Part shown: positions 32,191 through 44,147 of the stretch, one piece after another
Position numbering within the stretch: position 1 is the stretch's first letter
Layout: each line of letters begins with the position of its first letter
Notes under the pieces: model-generated
The model's database searches: none
Seen by the model: only the letters and a program-made list of their open reading frames with translations
Told to the model about the DNA's origin: nothing
Made by a program: the position numbers and the translations under genes
NCBI GenBank assembly: GCA_012934845.2
Contig: WNNJ02001766.1
Coordinates: 1 to 64,000, forward strand
Direction: 5' to 3'
DNA from: Pomphorhynchus laevis
Taxonomy: Eukaryota > Acanthocephala > Palaeacanthocephala > Echinorhynchida > Pomphorhynchidae
Length of the DNA: 64,000 bases

Positions 32191-34330
32191 ATCCCTTCCT
32201 TGGTAACTTACCTTATTATTTAATTCATATTTATTTTTTTGCAAAAAATTTAAAATTTAAAATTAAAAATTTAACTTGATATAAATATCAAAAAATATTA
32301 CAAAATTAATTAATTATAATTAATTAACAATAATGCAATATTAATTGTTTTTATGGACAAAATTTATCCATAAATTTTTTTCGCTTATTATTTTTAATAT
32401 TATTTTTATTTTTTGTATTTTCTGTTGACTAATATATGTGTTGACTAATAAATAATATACGATGTATTCGACTAAGGAATAGAGGCGATTAAAAAGAAAC
32501 GTTCAATCTTAATGTGAAATGGAAGTGTGCTATTATGCTCACCCCAATTATGAAAACTTACTCTCATTTAATTTTGAAAAATGACGATTTATTTACAGAT
32601 ATTTGTAAGTTACATTTGTATTTGAATAGCTGCAATATTTGTATTCGTAAAAGGTTCAAGTTCAATACAGCTTAGTTAAATATTAAACTTAATTAAATTT
32701 ATTAGGTTAAAATTAAATTAATTAAATTTATAATTAAATACAATAAAAAAATTTAAAGCCTTATATTTAACGGATCAATAGGCATCTCGGCTACCTCAAT
32801 AAATGATTATATTTTGAATTAATTAATTTAATGCTTTACGTAGTTTAATTTAAGTAAAGTAATTAAAGCTCAACCACTTTAATAAACAGTAAACAATTTG
32901 TGATATTTAATACTTCAACGTGTAATACTGCGACCAGAAATGTTGCAGAGTGTTAAAATGACAAACCCGTTCAATTATTAAGTTTCTAATTTTTATAATG
33001 TTCTAAAATATCCAAAATGTTTGGTAATTAATTTGCTTACAAGAGCTTAAATTTTTTATCTGTACAAGTAATTTTATTATACGAGTATAGTAAATAGTAT
33101 ATTATTTATATTATAAAGTTTTATTCATTATATTTAAGTATAATTGTGCAGGGTAAACAACAAATGGTTCACATTAATGAAAGTTGATTTTTATTCTGAA
33201 GCTAGAGAATTGCGAATGCAGACTGAGGCTGTGGGTGCTATTGCAAACCCTTAAATATTTAGGAATACTCCGGTTTATTACAGTCACTGATTTTTGACGC
33301 TTCAATATGAAGAGCTGCCGGTTTAAGTCTTCAATAGGTCACCAGAGTTTGAAAACAGCATTGCCTTGAAATGACCTCGTTTAACTAGAAATAAACTTTC
33401 TCTCTACTTTGATCTTGTGCGGGATTCATTCTATGCAAATGAAATTGGAGAGTGTGGTTTGTGCGATAATTACGTAATTACTACAATATAATAAATACAA
33501 TAATTGATAAATATAAATTGACTAAGCGAGTTTTCCGTGAGCAAAGAATGAGAAATATTAGTAAGTACATAAGTCAAAACGTATGTAATATTCAAATCAA
33601 AATAAAAATTACAAGAAACACGTTCTATCATCGCACATTACAATTCTGACAATTTCTAATGATGTGCAACACAAATGATTAAAATTTTAGTGCCTTATAC
33701 TTTTACAGAAAACATGATTTGCTATTTTTAAATGACAAGGTATGCTAAAATTGTAGTAACAATTTAGAACGGATCAAATTTTGTTAACTTAAATTTTAAA
33801 ATCTGGTATAAATTATAAATGCATGAGCATATAGCTGTATATCAATGGTTGTATCAACATATATCCACAAAACCTCGAAATTTGCATGTCGATACAAATA
33901 AAAGTTATGCACATTCAATGCAGTTTGTGGTTTTCATTAACTTTTTTATAAAAGTTAACGTCTACATTGTGGTCGAAAATAGAAGATACTAACATTAGCC
34001 TTAATAGCTAATATATTAGCTAATTATCAGCTAATATATCAGCTAATATATCAGCTAATATATTAGCTAATATATCAGCTAATTATATTAGCTGATATAA
34101 TTAGCATAAATTTTATTATTTAATTATTATTTTAAACTAATTAATTATTTAATTAAAAAATTAATTATTTAATTTAATTATTTAATTATTTTTTATTATT
34201 TTATTATTTATTATTTATAATTAACACGAAATAAATGTGTGCTTTGTTGATCGTGCCCGACAAAACTCTAAATTTAATAAATAAGTCAAAATCAGTAATT
34301 TTTAATTATAAAATGCATTGTGTATTTTGC
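32191..34330. other. AT-rich spacer with simple repeats
   Basis: No gene was seen. A minus-strand scrap of the RT-element tail family lies at about 32425-32480 (GAATACATCGTATATTATTTATTAGTC in pieces when read in reverse). A TCAGCTAATATA minisatellite lies at 34000-34110. Confidence 0.5.
34000..34110. repeat. AGCTAATATATC minisatellite
   Basis: About eight copies of AGCTAATATAT(C/T), which is itself nearly palindromic, so the block can fold on itself. Confidence 0.8.
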
Positions 34331-34339
34331 TTGTAAAAA

Positions 34340-34605
34340 ATAAAGGCAAAAACCTTATAACATAGCAGTTCCTCCTGATAACTTATAATCCTTATTTTTA
34401 TATATCGTCTATTATTTATTAGTCAATTCATAACAATTGACTTTTATTTTAAATTTCATTTTTTATTTTAACTCGGTATAACAGTTATTAATTATTATTT
34501 ATAATTATTTATTAATTAATTTTGATATAGCATTATTTTTTAATCTGTAATATACGTAGATTCAACTGACCTGATATTTAACTATATTTGTGTATTTAAA
34601 CAGAA
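34340..34605 (+). mobile_element. RT-element 3' end fragment
   Basis: AAAACCTTATAACATAGCAG, TTCCTCCTGATAAC, TATTAGTCAATTCATAACAA and the terminal ATACGTAGATTCAACTGACCTGAT match the 3' end of the element at 23.7-24.0 kb. The 5' side of the structured region is lost. Confidence 0.8.
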
Positions 34606-35279
34606 AAAAACAGGTCTTTTTAGAACAAATGATAAATCATCAAGCCGACTTAAGTTCAAAGCTACAAGATTTTAGATTTATTAATATTTGCCAAATAAAA
34701 TTGAATCATAGATTATTAGGTAGCAATAAAATACGAATCTGTATATCTGGGTATGTCTGCATTCTCAATGACAAATTTTTTACGGATTCTTCCAGGAGAA
34801 TAAGCGAAAAGCTAAAGTTAGCTTTTTAATGTGTGGATGTATATGATAAACAAAGCTGCTAAAACGTTAAAATGACATTTTGGGTAATTTATCTTTTATA
34901 ACGAATTTTATCTTTTCAGGATACATTAAACTCGTGCATTGTTAATTCAAAAAGACGGAAAAATATCAAAATATGACCTGCTTTCTAACATTAGACTGTT
35001 TATAGTCTGTCTTAATGCACATGAATTTTATACGTTCACAAATTAGTACAACGTTTACAAGTAAATGCAGGGGCTTACTAGATGTAAGTGCAATAATTTA
35101 ATAATAAGTGCAGGAATAGATAAAAAACGTGATAGTGACGAAAAACTAACGATAAGTAAAAATATGGAAATATTTCTGTATGTAAAATACATGTTAGCTT
35201 CACTCGACCAGTTAGAAATGTCTGACAAATGGCCAGCAGGAAACGTCTTAACCTGATAAACATTATTTTTAATTAAGTA
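34606..35279. other. Spacer, no gene seen
   Basis: Frames of up to 79 codons (34590-34829) occur without recognisable similarity or splice context. Confidence 0.45.
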
Positions 35280-35700
35280 TTAACTTAGTGTACGACAAGC
35301 GCTGGACGTCGCAATATCCTGCGTTCGGCTCTTCCGTTTGCATAACAAGAGAGCTAACCAAGAGACTACTAGGAACCTGCCCGTCACGCTATCCACTCTT
35401 ACCAGACCCAGACTTTGAAAAAGCTACATGCCGATGGAACGCTGAATTTCAGGCAACCATCCCATCGGAGCCACCCTTAAAAAACTAAGGATGCGGGACT
35501 ATTATGATGAGTGTCATTAAAAGCTTCTCGAGAAAGCAACCAGTCCCGAATCTTGTGTTCGCATCATTGCTACCGCTTCAAAATTGTATGAGACTTTCCT
35601 CGAAGCATTACCGATAGCCTCCATTTTCACCCGGCTTAATGACCAATCACTGTCCACTGCAGTTGCACTCTGACTTTGCGTTCAATGTGCTCAACCATAT
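35280..35700 (+). mobile_element. LINE fragment with restriction-like endonuclease family (copy 2)
   Basis: The frame YPAFGSSVCITRELTKRLLG then LPDPDFEKATCRWNAEFQAT lines up with IPAFGSSIKDTMELKKIPLR of the copy at 31.3 kb. Further on, ETFLEALPIASIFTRLNDQS lines up with GAFLEALPITSVGTRLDDRS there. It covers only the interval between polymerase and endonuclease. Confidence 0.7.
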
Positions 35701-35756
35701 TTGAGAAAAACTCAATTAAGTATTTAAATAGTTGATAATGATCCATCATTGAGAAA

Positions 35757-36125
35757 AAATATTAGAGCTGGATCAAAGAAAAGCGGATTTTATTTGATAT
35801 TTCGCTAACTTCTGTTAGTAATTTTCTAAAGATGCGAACAGAGGCTAGTTAAATATCAAATAAAATTTTCTTTCTTTGATCATTATTGTAATTTTCTGAA
35901 GATGCTGACAGAAGTTAGCGAAATATCAAATAAAATTGTCCTTCTTTCTTTGATCATTACCCTTAAAATTGCAATTTTCTGAAGATGCTAACAGAATTAG
36001 CGAAATATCAAATAAAATTGTCCTTCTTTCTTTGATCATTACCCTTAAAATTGCAATTTTCTGAAGATGCTAACAGAATTAGCGAAATATCAAATAAATT
36101 TTTCCAATTTTTTGATCCAGCTCCA
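35757..36125. mobile_element. MITE-like element with internal tandem copies
   Basis: ATTAGAGCTGGATCAAAGAA at the left is the inverted match of TTTTTGATCCAGCTCCAAT at the right, with TTTGATATTTCGCTAA/TTAGCGAAATATCAAAT inside. The right arm is expanded: AAGATGCTAACAGAATTAGC recurs 82 bp apart (units near 35970 and 36060). No coding capacity. Confidence 0.75.
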
Positions 36126-36489
36126 ATAATTCTTGGTATTAAGTATTCTTGGTAATAAATATAAGAATTATATATAATATAATATAATATTTGCTCGTAT
36201 CTGTATATTATAAATACATAATTTATGTGAATATATAATATATTATAAATGTGATGCAAATAGAATATATAAATATTATATTAGCTAATATAAGTATATT
36301 ATAAAGTATATATAAAAGTTATAAGAAAATAAGAAAAGTTATAAGTGTTCAAGTTAATTACAATCAATTCAATTCCAGATCAATCCAGTTTCAGCACTGG
36401 TTAAAAAACTTTTGACTAGTTAAAAAATTGTCTTGGTTCTTATAAATACGTACATTGTGAGATAAATAATACACAAGAAGAGTGTACCG
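36126..36489. other. AT-rich spacer
   Basis: Nothing was recognised. Confidence 0.4.
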
Positions 36490-36542
36490 TTCCTCAACGA
36501 TTACTCACCTGTCATGATGATAAGGATCGGAACGAAACAACA

Positions 36543-36898
36543 ATGACCATGTATCCGGTGTCGCAGAACTCGCTTACTAAAGAGGGTGAAATTGACGAGA
36601 GCAACCGATGTCCAAAGTACAAACGCATCAACAAACGCAAGCGCTGAGTACATTGCGACAGTTGCGGTGCATGGTATCCCCTCTCTTGTGTCGGGTTGAC
36701 AAGGTCGCATGCAGAGCTATTGCCAAGATGGATATGTCCCGCATGCCGGGGAGTCTCACAACCACCAGTTGGTGCAGCCGTTAATCTCGATATCGACATT
36801 GAGACATATATAACCAAGTGTCGGAGTAGCATCAAGAGTGTACCCAAAATACCCAAAGGAGCTTTAATTCATTTCGCTGATGCTTACGAAAAACTCTA
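36543..36898 (+). pseudogene. LINE N-terminal PHD-like finger region
   Basis: The frame from MTMYPVSQNSLTK leads to RCPKYKRINKRKR, one in-frame stop, then VHCDSCGAWYPLSCVGLTRS and PRWICPACRG. The CDSCGxWYxLSC...WICPAC pattern is a PHD/treble-clef finger, with the first pair partly lost (CPKY) and the usual His replaced. Such fingers precede the polymerase in some non-LTR elements and may guide target choice through chromatin. Later residues (CRSSIKSVPKIPKGALIHFA) are of the linker. Confidence 0.6.
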
Positions 36899-37109
36899 AG
36901 AGAAGCGATCGAACAGAGGACACTTAAGAAATTGGGGATACTACTATGTTTTTGGTATTGGAGCCTTCGACGACCCGAATTATCTATAGGTACGAGACAA
37001 CCCTCTATTACCACAAAGGTAAAGCAACAATTAGCCGACTTCATGGAATTAAGCGGTATACCCAGCTCACCGGCTGAAAGATAGTTCATCAACAACAATA
37101 TAAAGATTG

Positions 37110-38540
37110 GTGAACATCATTACAGAAAACGAGTAGCAGCAAAATTCGCTGATGGCGATATCAGAGGAGCTGTACGTGAAATATCCTCTTCGAACAGCCT
37201 AGCGATACATAATAAAGAAACCTCGGCAGCTTTGATTGGTCATCATCCACCTGCTCCACCGAATCTATTACTCCCACTATCCCCAGACGATACGATCATC
37301 GCAACGTAAGTTGGGCAGGATGCGGCCAGACAGGCAATAAACGAGTTTGGTCCAGGATCATCCGGAGGACTGGGTGGGCTTCGACCGGGACAACTGAATA
37401 GATTACTAGCGTAAGAAGTAGGATAAGCCGAAATACGCCTGTCAGCAACGTTAACAAACTTTGTGAACGTTGTTCTTAAAGAAAACGTACCTGAGACAGT
37501 TCGAATGATTTTCTACGGAGCTACTTTAGTGGCCTTGAACAAGAAAGGTGGATGAATTCGCCCAATTTCGGTGGGTAATACACTAACCCGCCTCGCTGTA
37601 AAGGCTGCAGCCAAACAAGTTAATATTCGACTCGACCAACAGCTGCGTCTAATTCAACTGTGTTTGGCTACGAGAGGAGGCTGAGAAGCAGTAGCCCACA
37701 TAACACAAAGATATCTGACGGATGTCAACCGACGTAGAGTACTCCTGAAAATCGACATGCGGAACGCTTTAAATTCATCGCAACGAAGTATTAGCCGCCG
37801 TCCGCGACCAGTCTTCAGAATTATATCATATGACATGGCAAGCATACGCATAAAAGTCATGCATCTACTACGACGATAAAGTTTTACGATCAGCAAATGG
37901 TATTCAACAAGGCGACCCTTTTGGAGCGGCTTTGTTTTCGATGGGGGTCCACGCAATTTCTAAGGAAATCAAAGCAGAATTAAATATGTGGTACTTGGAC
38001 GACGCCACCATCGGGGGAGACCCTAAAATAGTATCTGACGACCTATCGATTATGATCCAAAAGTTGAGGAGTATTGGACTAGAAATCAACGATGCAAAAA
38101 GCGAACTGACAATCTTTGATTATTCATCATCAGTCGACGAGGAGCGGACCAAACAGCTCTTCAGAAAAATCCTGTCTGATATTTTTCTGACCGACAATAA
38201 ACATTGCACACTTTTGGGGGCTTCGCTCACATCCACACACATTCCTCATATAATCGACGAAAAGACGATGAATCTGAAACTAATGGAATCCCAATTCGTG
38301 AGAACAGGCCACGTTACCCGTGGCATACGGCGATTTGGGTATTCGAAAAGCCGCAGACATCGCACTACCAGGTTTCTTGTTTTCCATGCATGTCGTGCGC
38401 GAGCTGGCGAACGCCGTTCTTATACGCATTTGCGGACTGGCTCATTACATAGAGTTGTCGACAACCGAGATAGCATGGAAAGTGGTAAGTTGCGGGATTG
38501 ACCAGCTATCACAAATAAAATAGACAAAATATGTGGGACT
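37110..38540 (+). pseudogene. LINE reverse transcriptase (RLE family), broken
   Basis: The linker AAKFADGDIRGAVREISSSN is followed by GPGSSGGLGGLRPGQLNRLL and by LNKKGG and RPISVGNTLTRLAVKAAAKQ of the RT fingers. Motif A reads RVLLKIDMRNALNSSQRS. Motif B is near QQGDPFGAALFSMGVHAISK, across a frame change, and motif C is MWYLDDATIGGDP (LDD in place of ADD). Then come LEINDAKSELTIF and LLGASLTSTHIPHII. Stops and frame changes are scattered through it (for example near 37308, 37415 and 37682). Confidence 0.75.
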
Positions 38541-38704
38541 TGTCATTAATGGAGATCAGGCTCGCGAATATGAAAACCGAAGCCGATCAGATAAGCAGAG
38601 CTCGTTTAATGTCGGCATCATGCAAGGAGAGTGGAATATGGTTACACGCTATACCCATATCTTCATTGGGCATATAACTCGACCCTGAAACCCTCCGAAT
38701 CGCC

Positions 38705-39107
38705 TTGGCCTTAAGAGTGGGTTCATCAGTGTGTCAATCCCACACATGCATATGTAATAGATTGATCGACACAATGGGCCATCGCGGACTGTCCTGCGGA
38801 TACAAAATCCGTAGACATTCCAGACACGCAGGACTGAACAGCGTAGTTAAGCGTCATTTGCAACGTGCGGGCTTGCCAGCCATTCTCGAGCCTTTGGGTC
38901 TGAACAGGGGAGATGGAAAATGCCCCGACGGCATCACTACCTTTCTATTCAAGAACGTACGAAGTTTATGCTGGGATTAAATTTGTGTCGACACATCTTC
39001 CGAAACCAACGTACACTCGTCAGCAACTGAGTCAGGGAGAGCCGCCAAAAACACAGAGGAAGCAAAACGGCTTAAGTACAAAAGCCTATCAAAAGCCCCG
39101 TCAACCT
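38705..39107 (+). pseudogene. LINE zinc motif and restriction-like endonuclease
   Basis: CQSHTCICNRLIDTMGHRGL then SCGYKIRRHSRHAGLNSVV gives the Cys/His zinc motif that precedes the nuclease in RLE-bearing LINEs. LEPLGLNRGDGKCPDGITTF and VRSLCWD carry the candidate Glu, Asp and Asp of the PD-(D/E)xK fold. A frame change follows, then ICVDTSSETNV. It is the best-kept nuclease of the three copies. Confidence 0.65.
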
Positions 39108-39838
39108 AACATATCTCCTTCCCCTGCATCTTTTGTATCATCAATTATCCCTATAGTTCACAATCTTACTTTCTTTAGATTTCATTTCGATGATCACCTT
39201 TCCCTTAAACACTATGTCCGTGACAAGGTCCGCTCGTCTAACTTAATTCTCTGTGACATTCGCCGTATCCGTCCCCTTATCGACTTCAGTTCTTGTATGT
39301 CTCTTCTTTGATCGCTTCTCTTCCTTAAAATCGATTATTGACTCAGCCTTTTCGCCAATTCTCTAAAATCCATCATCTTACCCCTACAACGCATCATCAA
39401 CTCCGCCGTTCGAGTGCTCATACAGCTCCGTCGATTCGACCACACATCCACATATTTTGTCCAACTCTCCTTGCCCACCAGCCACATACGCATCACAATC
39501 CACCTTCTTCTCGTAACTTTTCGTCTCTACGCTGTCGGCTTTCCCTCGTTCACCAACCTCCCTTTCTTAGACGACACTAACCCCACCTCTCTATCGCTGC
39601 CTTCATGTCATACCATCTGACTTCACGTTCCTAATTACTATAACAACTACGGTCTCTTATTCTTTTTCGTCGCAACCCCATCGCCTGGAATTAGATCCGT
39701 CTCGACGTCCGCCGCGCTCCCTCCGTTATCACATTCAAATACTTCCTCTGTTCCCACCTTCTCAACACATGATTTAGACTTTTTATTCGTGATCATGTAA
39801 GCACGCGCCGGCACGCATTTGACACGTAAAGTCTATTT
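39108..39838 (+). mobile_element. 5'-truncated L2/CR1-like LINE (3' part)
   Basis: It reads VHNLTFFRFHFDDHLSLK, VRDKVRSSNLILCDIRRIRP and so on, the RT thumb of the longer copy at 43.8-47.1 kb, and ends with the shared 3' UTR GATCATGTAAGCACGCGCC. 5' truncation is the usual result of incomplete reverse transcription. Confidence 0.85.
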
Positions 39839-39841
39839 TTA

Positions 39842-40068
39842 TAGGTTAAGATAGGAGCGAGGATTGCACGATAAACTGAAAGCTTCGCCTGAATACTCAA
39901 GTCCCGCTTCACCACGACAGACCTGTACAAGGAACGCATTGGTGCTTTAGCAAAACAGATCCGCTTCTCAATCTCTCTGATGTTTCTGCCGTCCCTCGAG
40001 AACAATATTCCAAGATACTTAATGTCCTTTACCTCAGGAGGAAACTTTTCTCCAATCCGAGTTGACAT
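39842..40068 (-). pseudogene. RT thumb fragment of another LINE
   Basis: The minus frame reads MSTRIGEKFPPEVKDIKYLG, ILFSRDGRNIREIEKRI, then LYRSVVVKRDLSIQAKLSVY and LTY. YLGxxFSxDGRxxxEIxxRI...LSxxxKLxVYxAxxxPxLTYG is the end of many LINE polymerases (RTE or Jockey groups). It is a different family from its neighbours. Confidence 0.7.
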
Positions 40069-40973
40069 TGACAGTTTTTTTGTAAGAATTTAAAGTAAAA
40101 AATATAAAAAATAACAAAAAACTTTGACAGTTTTAAAGCAATTAAATTAATTAAATTAAAAATAAATACACACAAAGCTAGAAGAAACTTTAAAGTAAAA
40201 TGTAGTAACACAATTGAACAATTTTGTTAATTTTAATGTTTTATCACAGATGGTGTTCACGCAGCTCATGCAGCTTTATCACAGATAGTGATCATAAAGT
40301 TTCAACCAATGTGTTCTGTATTCTCATACATTAATGGACAATGGGTCAAATATGAATATATTTCTATGTACATTCAGAAAAACTACATTCACATACATAA
40401 AAACTGATGACTTCCACACAAAAGTGGTGACATTAACCAATACTATTAAGGACATATGTCATTAATTATAACATTCGTTATCGAATTCGTCCATTACATC
40501 CATCAAACGAAAACTCTTTAAGTATTCGAAAACGAAAAGTCTAATATCAAGTTTATCTAGTCAAATGAAAAGATCTTAAAAATACGCTCACTGTTTATGA
40601 GTTTCAAACAAATAGCACGTTTCGTACCGAGAACGAATTTCTAACGTTTAGGAAGATTTGAGGATTCTAGCTCTGAGCCCATGAGCTAGAACTTTTATTG
40701 ATGATTTAACCCAAATTTGTTTCAATATTTTTCTCTCACAATACTCTTTTATGAGATGTATTTAAACTCTATCGTATTTTACCTGTAAGTAACGGAAAAA
40801 CGAGTTTAACTATTATTTATTAAATGGATATGCCATATTTTCACAAATAATAAAATTAGTATGCCCATTTATTTGTTAGAAACGGGAAAGTAGATTTATT
40901 TCTAAAAGGTAGTATTTAGCTATATTTTAGAAATAATTGATTTCGATGGATGAATAAATGAATCAATACATGA
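40069..40973. other. Spacer, no gene seen
   Basis: AT-rich sequence between two LINE fragments. TTTATCACAGAT(G/A)GTG is duplicated near 40240 and 40274. No frame or element could be supported. Confidence 0.5.
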
Positions 40974-41645
40974 TTTCGATGATCACCTTTTCCTTAAACC
41001 CTTCGTCCGCGACAAGGTCCGCTCGTCTAACTTAATTCACCGTGACATCCGCGGTATCCGCTCCCTTATCTACTTCCGTTCCTGTATGTCTCTTTTTTCA
41101 TCGCTTTTTTCCTAAAATCGATTACTGCCTCAGCCTTTTCGCCAATTCTCCAAAATCCATCACCCTACCCTTCAACGCATCGTCAACTCCACCGTTCGAG
41201 TGCTCATACGTCTTCGTCGCTCTGACCACACATCCAAATATCTTGCTCAACTCTCCTGGCCTACCATCTAAATCTGCATTAAACTCCACCTTCTTCTCGT
41301 AACTGTTCGTATCATTGCTGTCGGATTCCCATCGTTCATCCACCGTCCTTTCTTAGACGACACTCGCCCCACCTCTCTCTATCACTGCGTTCCCGTAATT
41401 CCATCTTACTCTATTTTCCCAATTACTCAAACAACTATGGTCTCCGATCCTTCCTCGTCGCCATCCCACTCACCTGGAGTCAGTTCCCACTCGACATCCG
41501 CCGCGCTCCCTCCTTTATTGCATTCAAATGCTGCTTCCGTACCGACCTCCTCGAAACATTATTTAGATCTTTTAAATTTTTTGTTGTGGTGGTCATGTAA
41601 GCGTGCGCCGACACGCATTTGCCAAGTAAAAAATAAATAAGTGAT
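40974..41645 (+). mobile_element. 5'-truncated L2/CR1-like LINE (3' part)
   Basis: GATTTCGATGATCACCTTTTCC to GGTGGTCATGTAAGCGTGCG matches the end of the 43.8-kb copy, truncated at nearly the same place as the copy at 39.1 kb. It finishes AAAATAAATAAGTG, the A-rich tail typical for the group. Confidence 0.85.
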
Positions 41646-41654
41646 TCTTTTAAC

Positions 41655-42385
41655 ATAAAAAGGTTAAATAGAAAAAACAGGGATAACAAAAATTTAAGTC
41701 ATCTTCGTACTTCATAACATCTTCTTCTTGAAGTCTTCTCCCAATTCTTTTAGCCTTTGCTCTGGGGGACGTCCTCTCGAAAAGAAGACTAATCCCAGGA
41801 TAGCCCAAGTGACCCAAAGGCGCACCTGGGTTTTCCCTTTTCAATTACAGATGCTGGGCCCGTTTCAGGGCCCACCTAGCTTTCTTCAGGATACGTTTAA
41901 GTCTGTCCAGGTCAGCTTTCGCCGACCAGTTCACCGTAACGGTGAACCCCAGTTATTTTACTTGACTTGTGAAGAGGGGAGTGGTTCAGAGGCAAATATG
42001 GAGGAGAGCGCAGAGAGTGCTAGTCTCTTAAGTTTTTTCTTTGTTGCAGGGGAGCCATGAAAGACTACTACCTGCGATTTTGTAGAGTTTAAATAAGATT
42101 GGATAAAGATAGCTGGTCTTTTAATCTTGAAAATAAACGGCTGAAGTCAGAGACTACGTCGTTACACCTGCGTCCAGTGAACAGGGCTGTGGTGACATCA
42201 GCATACACCACTAGACGTTGCTAGCGTTTAAATATTTTGAATAGCTTAAAGGAAGCAGCAAGATACAAGATTGGAGAATGTGGGGAACATTTAGGGACTC
42301 CCGTAATAGGGTAGAACTGACGCGCATCAGGGTCGTCTTTATAATAATACCGCTTGGTGTAGAGTAGGACAAAAAATAAATCGTT
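41655..42385 (-). mobile_element. RT fragment of the 6.7-kb LINE family, minus strand
   Basis: Reverse-complement match to about 9735-10340. On the minus strand it reads PITGVPKCSPHSPILYLAAS, then LVVYADVTTALFTG with YADV in place of YADD, and the thumb through AACTGGTCGGCG and GGGCCCAGCATCTG. Both ends are broken inside the RT. It is inserted head to tail against another LINE relic on its right. Confidence 0.85.
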
Positions 42386-42710
42386 TTCAGCTGTTGACAT
42401 ACAATGCCTGGATTTTTACAAGACATTTGATAGAGCTCAGTATGGAACTCAATATAAGTTTATGTCATTAAGGTGTGCCTGTTGAAATATGTAACTAGGT
42501 TAAATCGTTTCTTGTGAATTTAAGTTCCGAGTTCGATAGTATTTTATTTTGTTGTAACAGATCTCGTTTTAGGAAATATGCAAAGATACTATGCTAGGAT
42601 CGGTGTTTTTTATTCTTCTGTGATTATATAAATTGAAGTATCAAATTTTAGCCCTTGCTGAAGACGTAACGATCTGGTCTTCGGCATTTAATCCTAATAG
42701 TTATGAATAG
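42386..42710 (+). pseudogene. Decayed LINE RT palm
   Basis: VDIQCLDFYKTFDRAQYG is motif A (LDFxKxFDR), and ALAEDVTIWSSAFNP about 90 codons on is motif C with AEDV for ADDV. The part between is too decayed to follow. The 106-codon frame after it (42703-43020) shows no RT similarity that I can support. Confidence 0.55.
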
Positions 42711-43020
42711 TTGCAATATGACATGCAGCGATTATATTGCACCGTACACCAAAATGAAGTGTTGTATTGTGATCATCATAATCTTAAAATATAACCAAAT
42801 GCGCGTGGATCATGATTGGTACTTTAACTTCATACATAAGGTAGATGGTCAGTCGATCAAAAGAATTTTCAGATATGCTTACTCAAGGTTCGTTAAAAAT
42901 TTGTACAAATATTCACACAGGCTTACAGTGGCCGATGTGATTAGATGTTTGCTTGAAAGTCCACTAAAAGATAATACTCAAAAAATAAAAGTAAGTTTAA
43001 CCAAAAACACAGTTAGGGAT

Positions 43021-43835
43021 TAGGAATTTGAAGAGAAGACTCTTTAAAGAGGTAAAATAAATAGATCTTCGAATGTGGAGCATGTAAAGAGTTATAACCT
43101 AGATTGCAGTAATAGAGTAAATTGATAACTCGAATTTGAGGAGTATTTGTGGGCCTAAGAAAGAGAGATTCAAGGGAGTGCAACGATAAAAAATAGTCGG
43201 GAAACATTGAGAGAAGAGTATAAATAATGAGTATTATTTACTGCCTTCGTCGTTTTGACCATATATCATTCACATCTGTAAACTCTAATGTCTTCTGTCC
43301 CAATATACTCTTCAAATTTTAGTCATCGATTTTATTTCATTGCCTTTGGCTTTTTAACAATTTACCTACCGCACATTCGTATATTTACTTACTTCACAAC
43401 TTTAAACGTATTTTCATTCCTAATTCCCAACTGATTTTTGATAGAAATTAATTATTTATGCATTTTTGTATTAATTTTTAGTGCCCCTGCAAGCGGGCAT
43501 TTTATCGCATCACCCACTGTAAAATAAGTTATTGAAAAAATATTAAATGATTAGCTGCTGTCAACCTTATGGTTATATTGGTAAATTCACAGAGCCTTCT
43601 CAATAAAATTAGCGAGTGGAATATCTTGTCTCATGTTTTAAAGCAGATTTGTTTGCACCTTGGAAATTTTGGCTAAATGATTATCTAGATAAGATGTTCC
43701 CAATCGTTTCCATGTATCGCACCCTTACAAACGTAAAAGCTATGTCAAATAAGAATGCCCACGTATAAAAAGATTGTCGGCATATAAAAATATATACACA
43801 AACGTAAAAGCCATATAACGATTGGGAATACATCC
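43021..43835. other. Spacer, no gene seen
   Basis: Nothing could be supported. The pyrimidine-rich LINE begins at about 43840. Confidence 0.45.
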
Positions 43836-44147
43836 TTTCACATCTTTATCTCCACAAGCACGTCTCGACCACGATGACAAATCTTATCAATCTAATCCTT
43901 CCTAGCCCCCTCTCCTAAAAATCGATTTCAAGCATCGCTCTCACGCGTCCTTTGTCCTCTCTCAACGATTCAAACTCATCTCATCTTCAGCCACTCGCAT
44001 TTTCCCAAATCGAACCCCCTCCGAAATCGCTCAACTCTCATCTGCCCGCATAGAAAAACGCCCTCGCGAGGAAAACGGCGAAACATCTATCTTCATCCGA
44101 AACATCGATGGAAATTTTCAAGTAGTCCACACCAGCCCAAAAATTCG

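Larger units (their letters stand above)
36490..39107 (+). mobile_element. LINE with PHD-like finger and restriction-like endonuclease (copy 3)
   Basis: The longest of the three related copies. In order it has a cysteine finger region, a polymerase and a C-terminal zinc motif with nuclease, all on the plus strand in several frames. Its last recognisable part (TSSETNVHSSATESG, EEAKRLKYKSL) ends near 39107, where L2-like LINE sequence begins without spacer. With the pieces at 30.9 and 35.3 kb it shows the family inserted at least three times within 9 kb. Confidence 0.8.

Noticed and set aside
42703-43020. 106-codon frame as a host exon
   Set aside because: It directly follows a decayed RT palm and matches nothing. 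Most likely chance or LINE residue.
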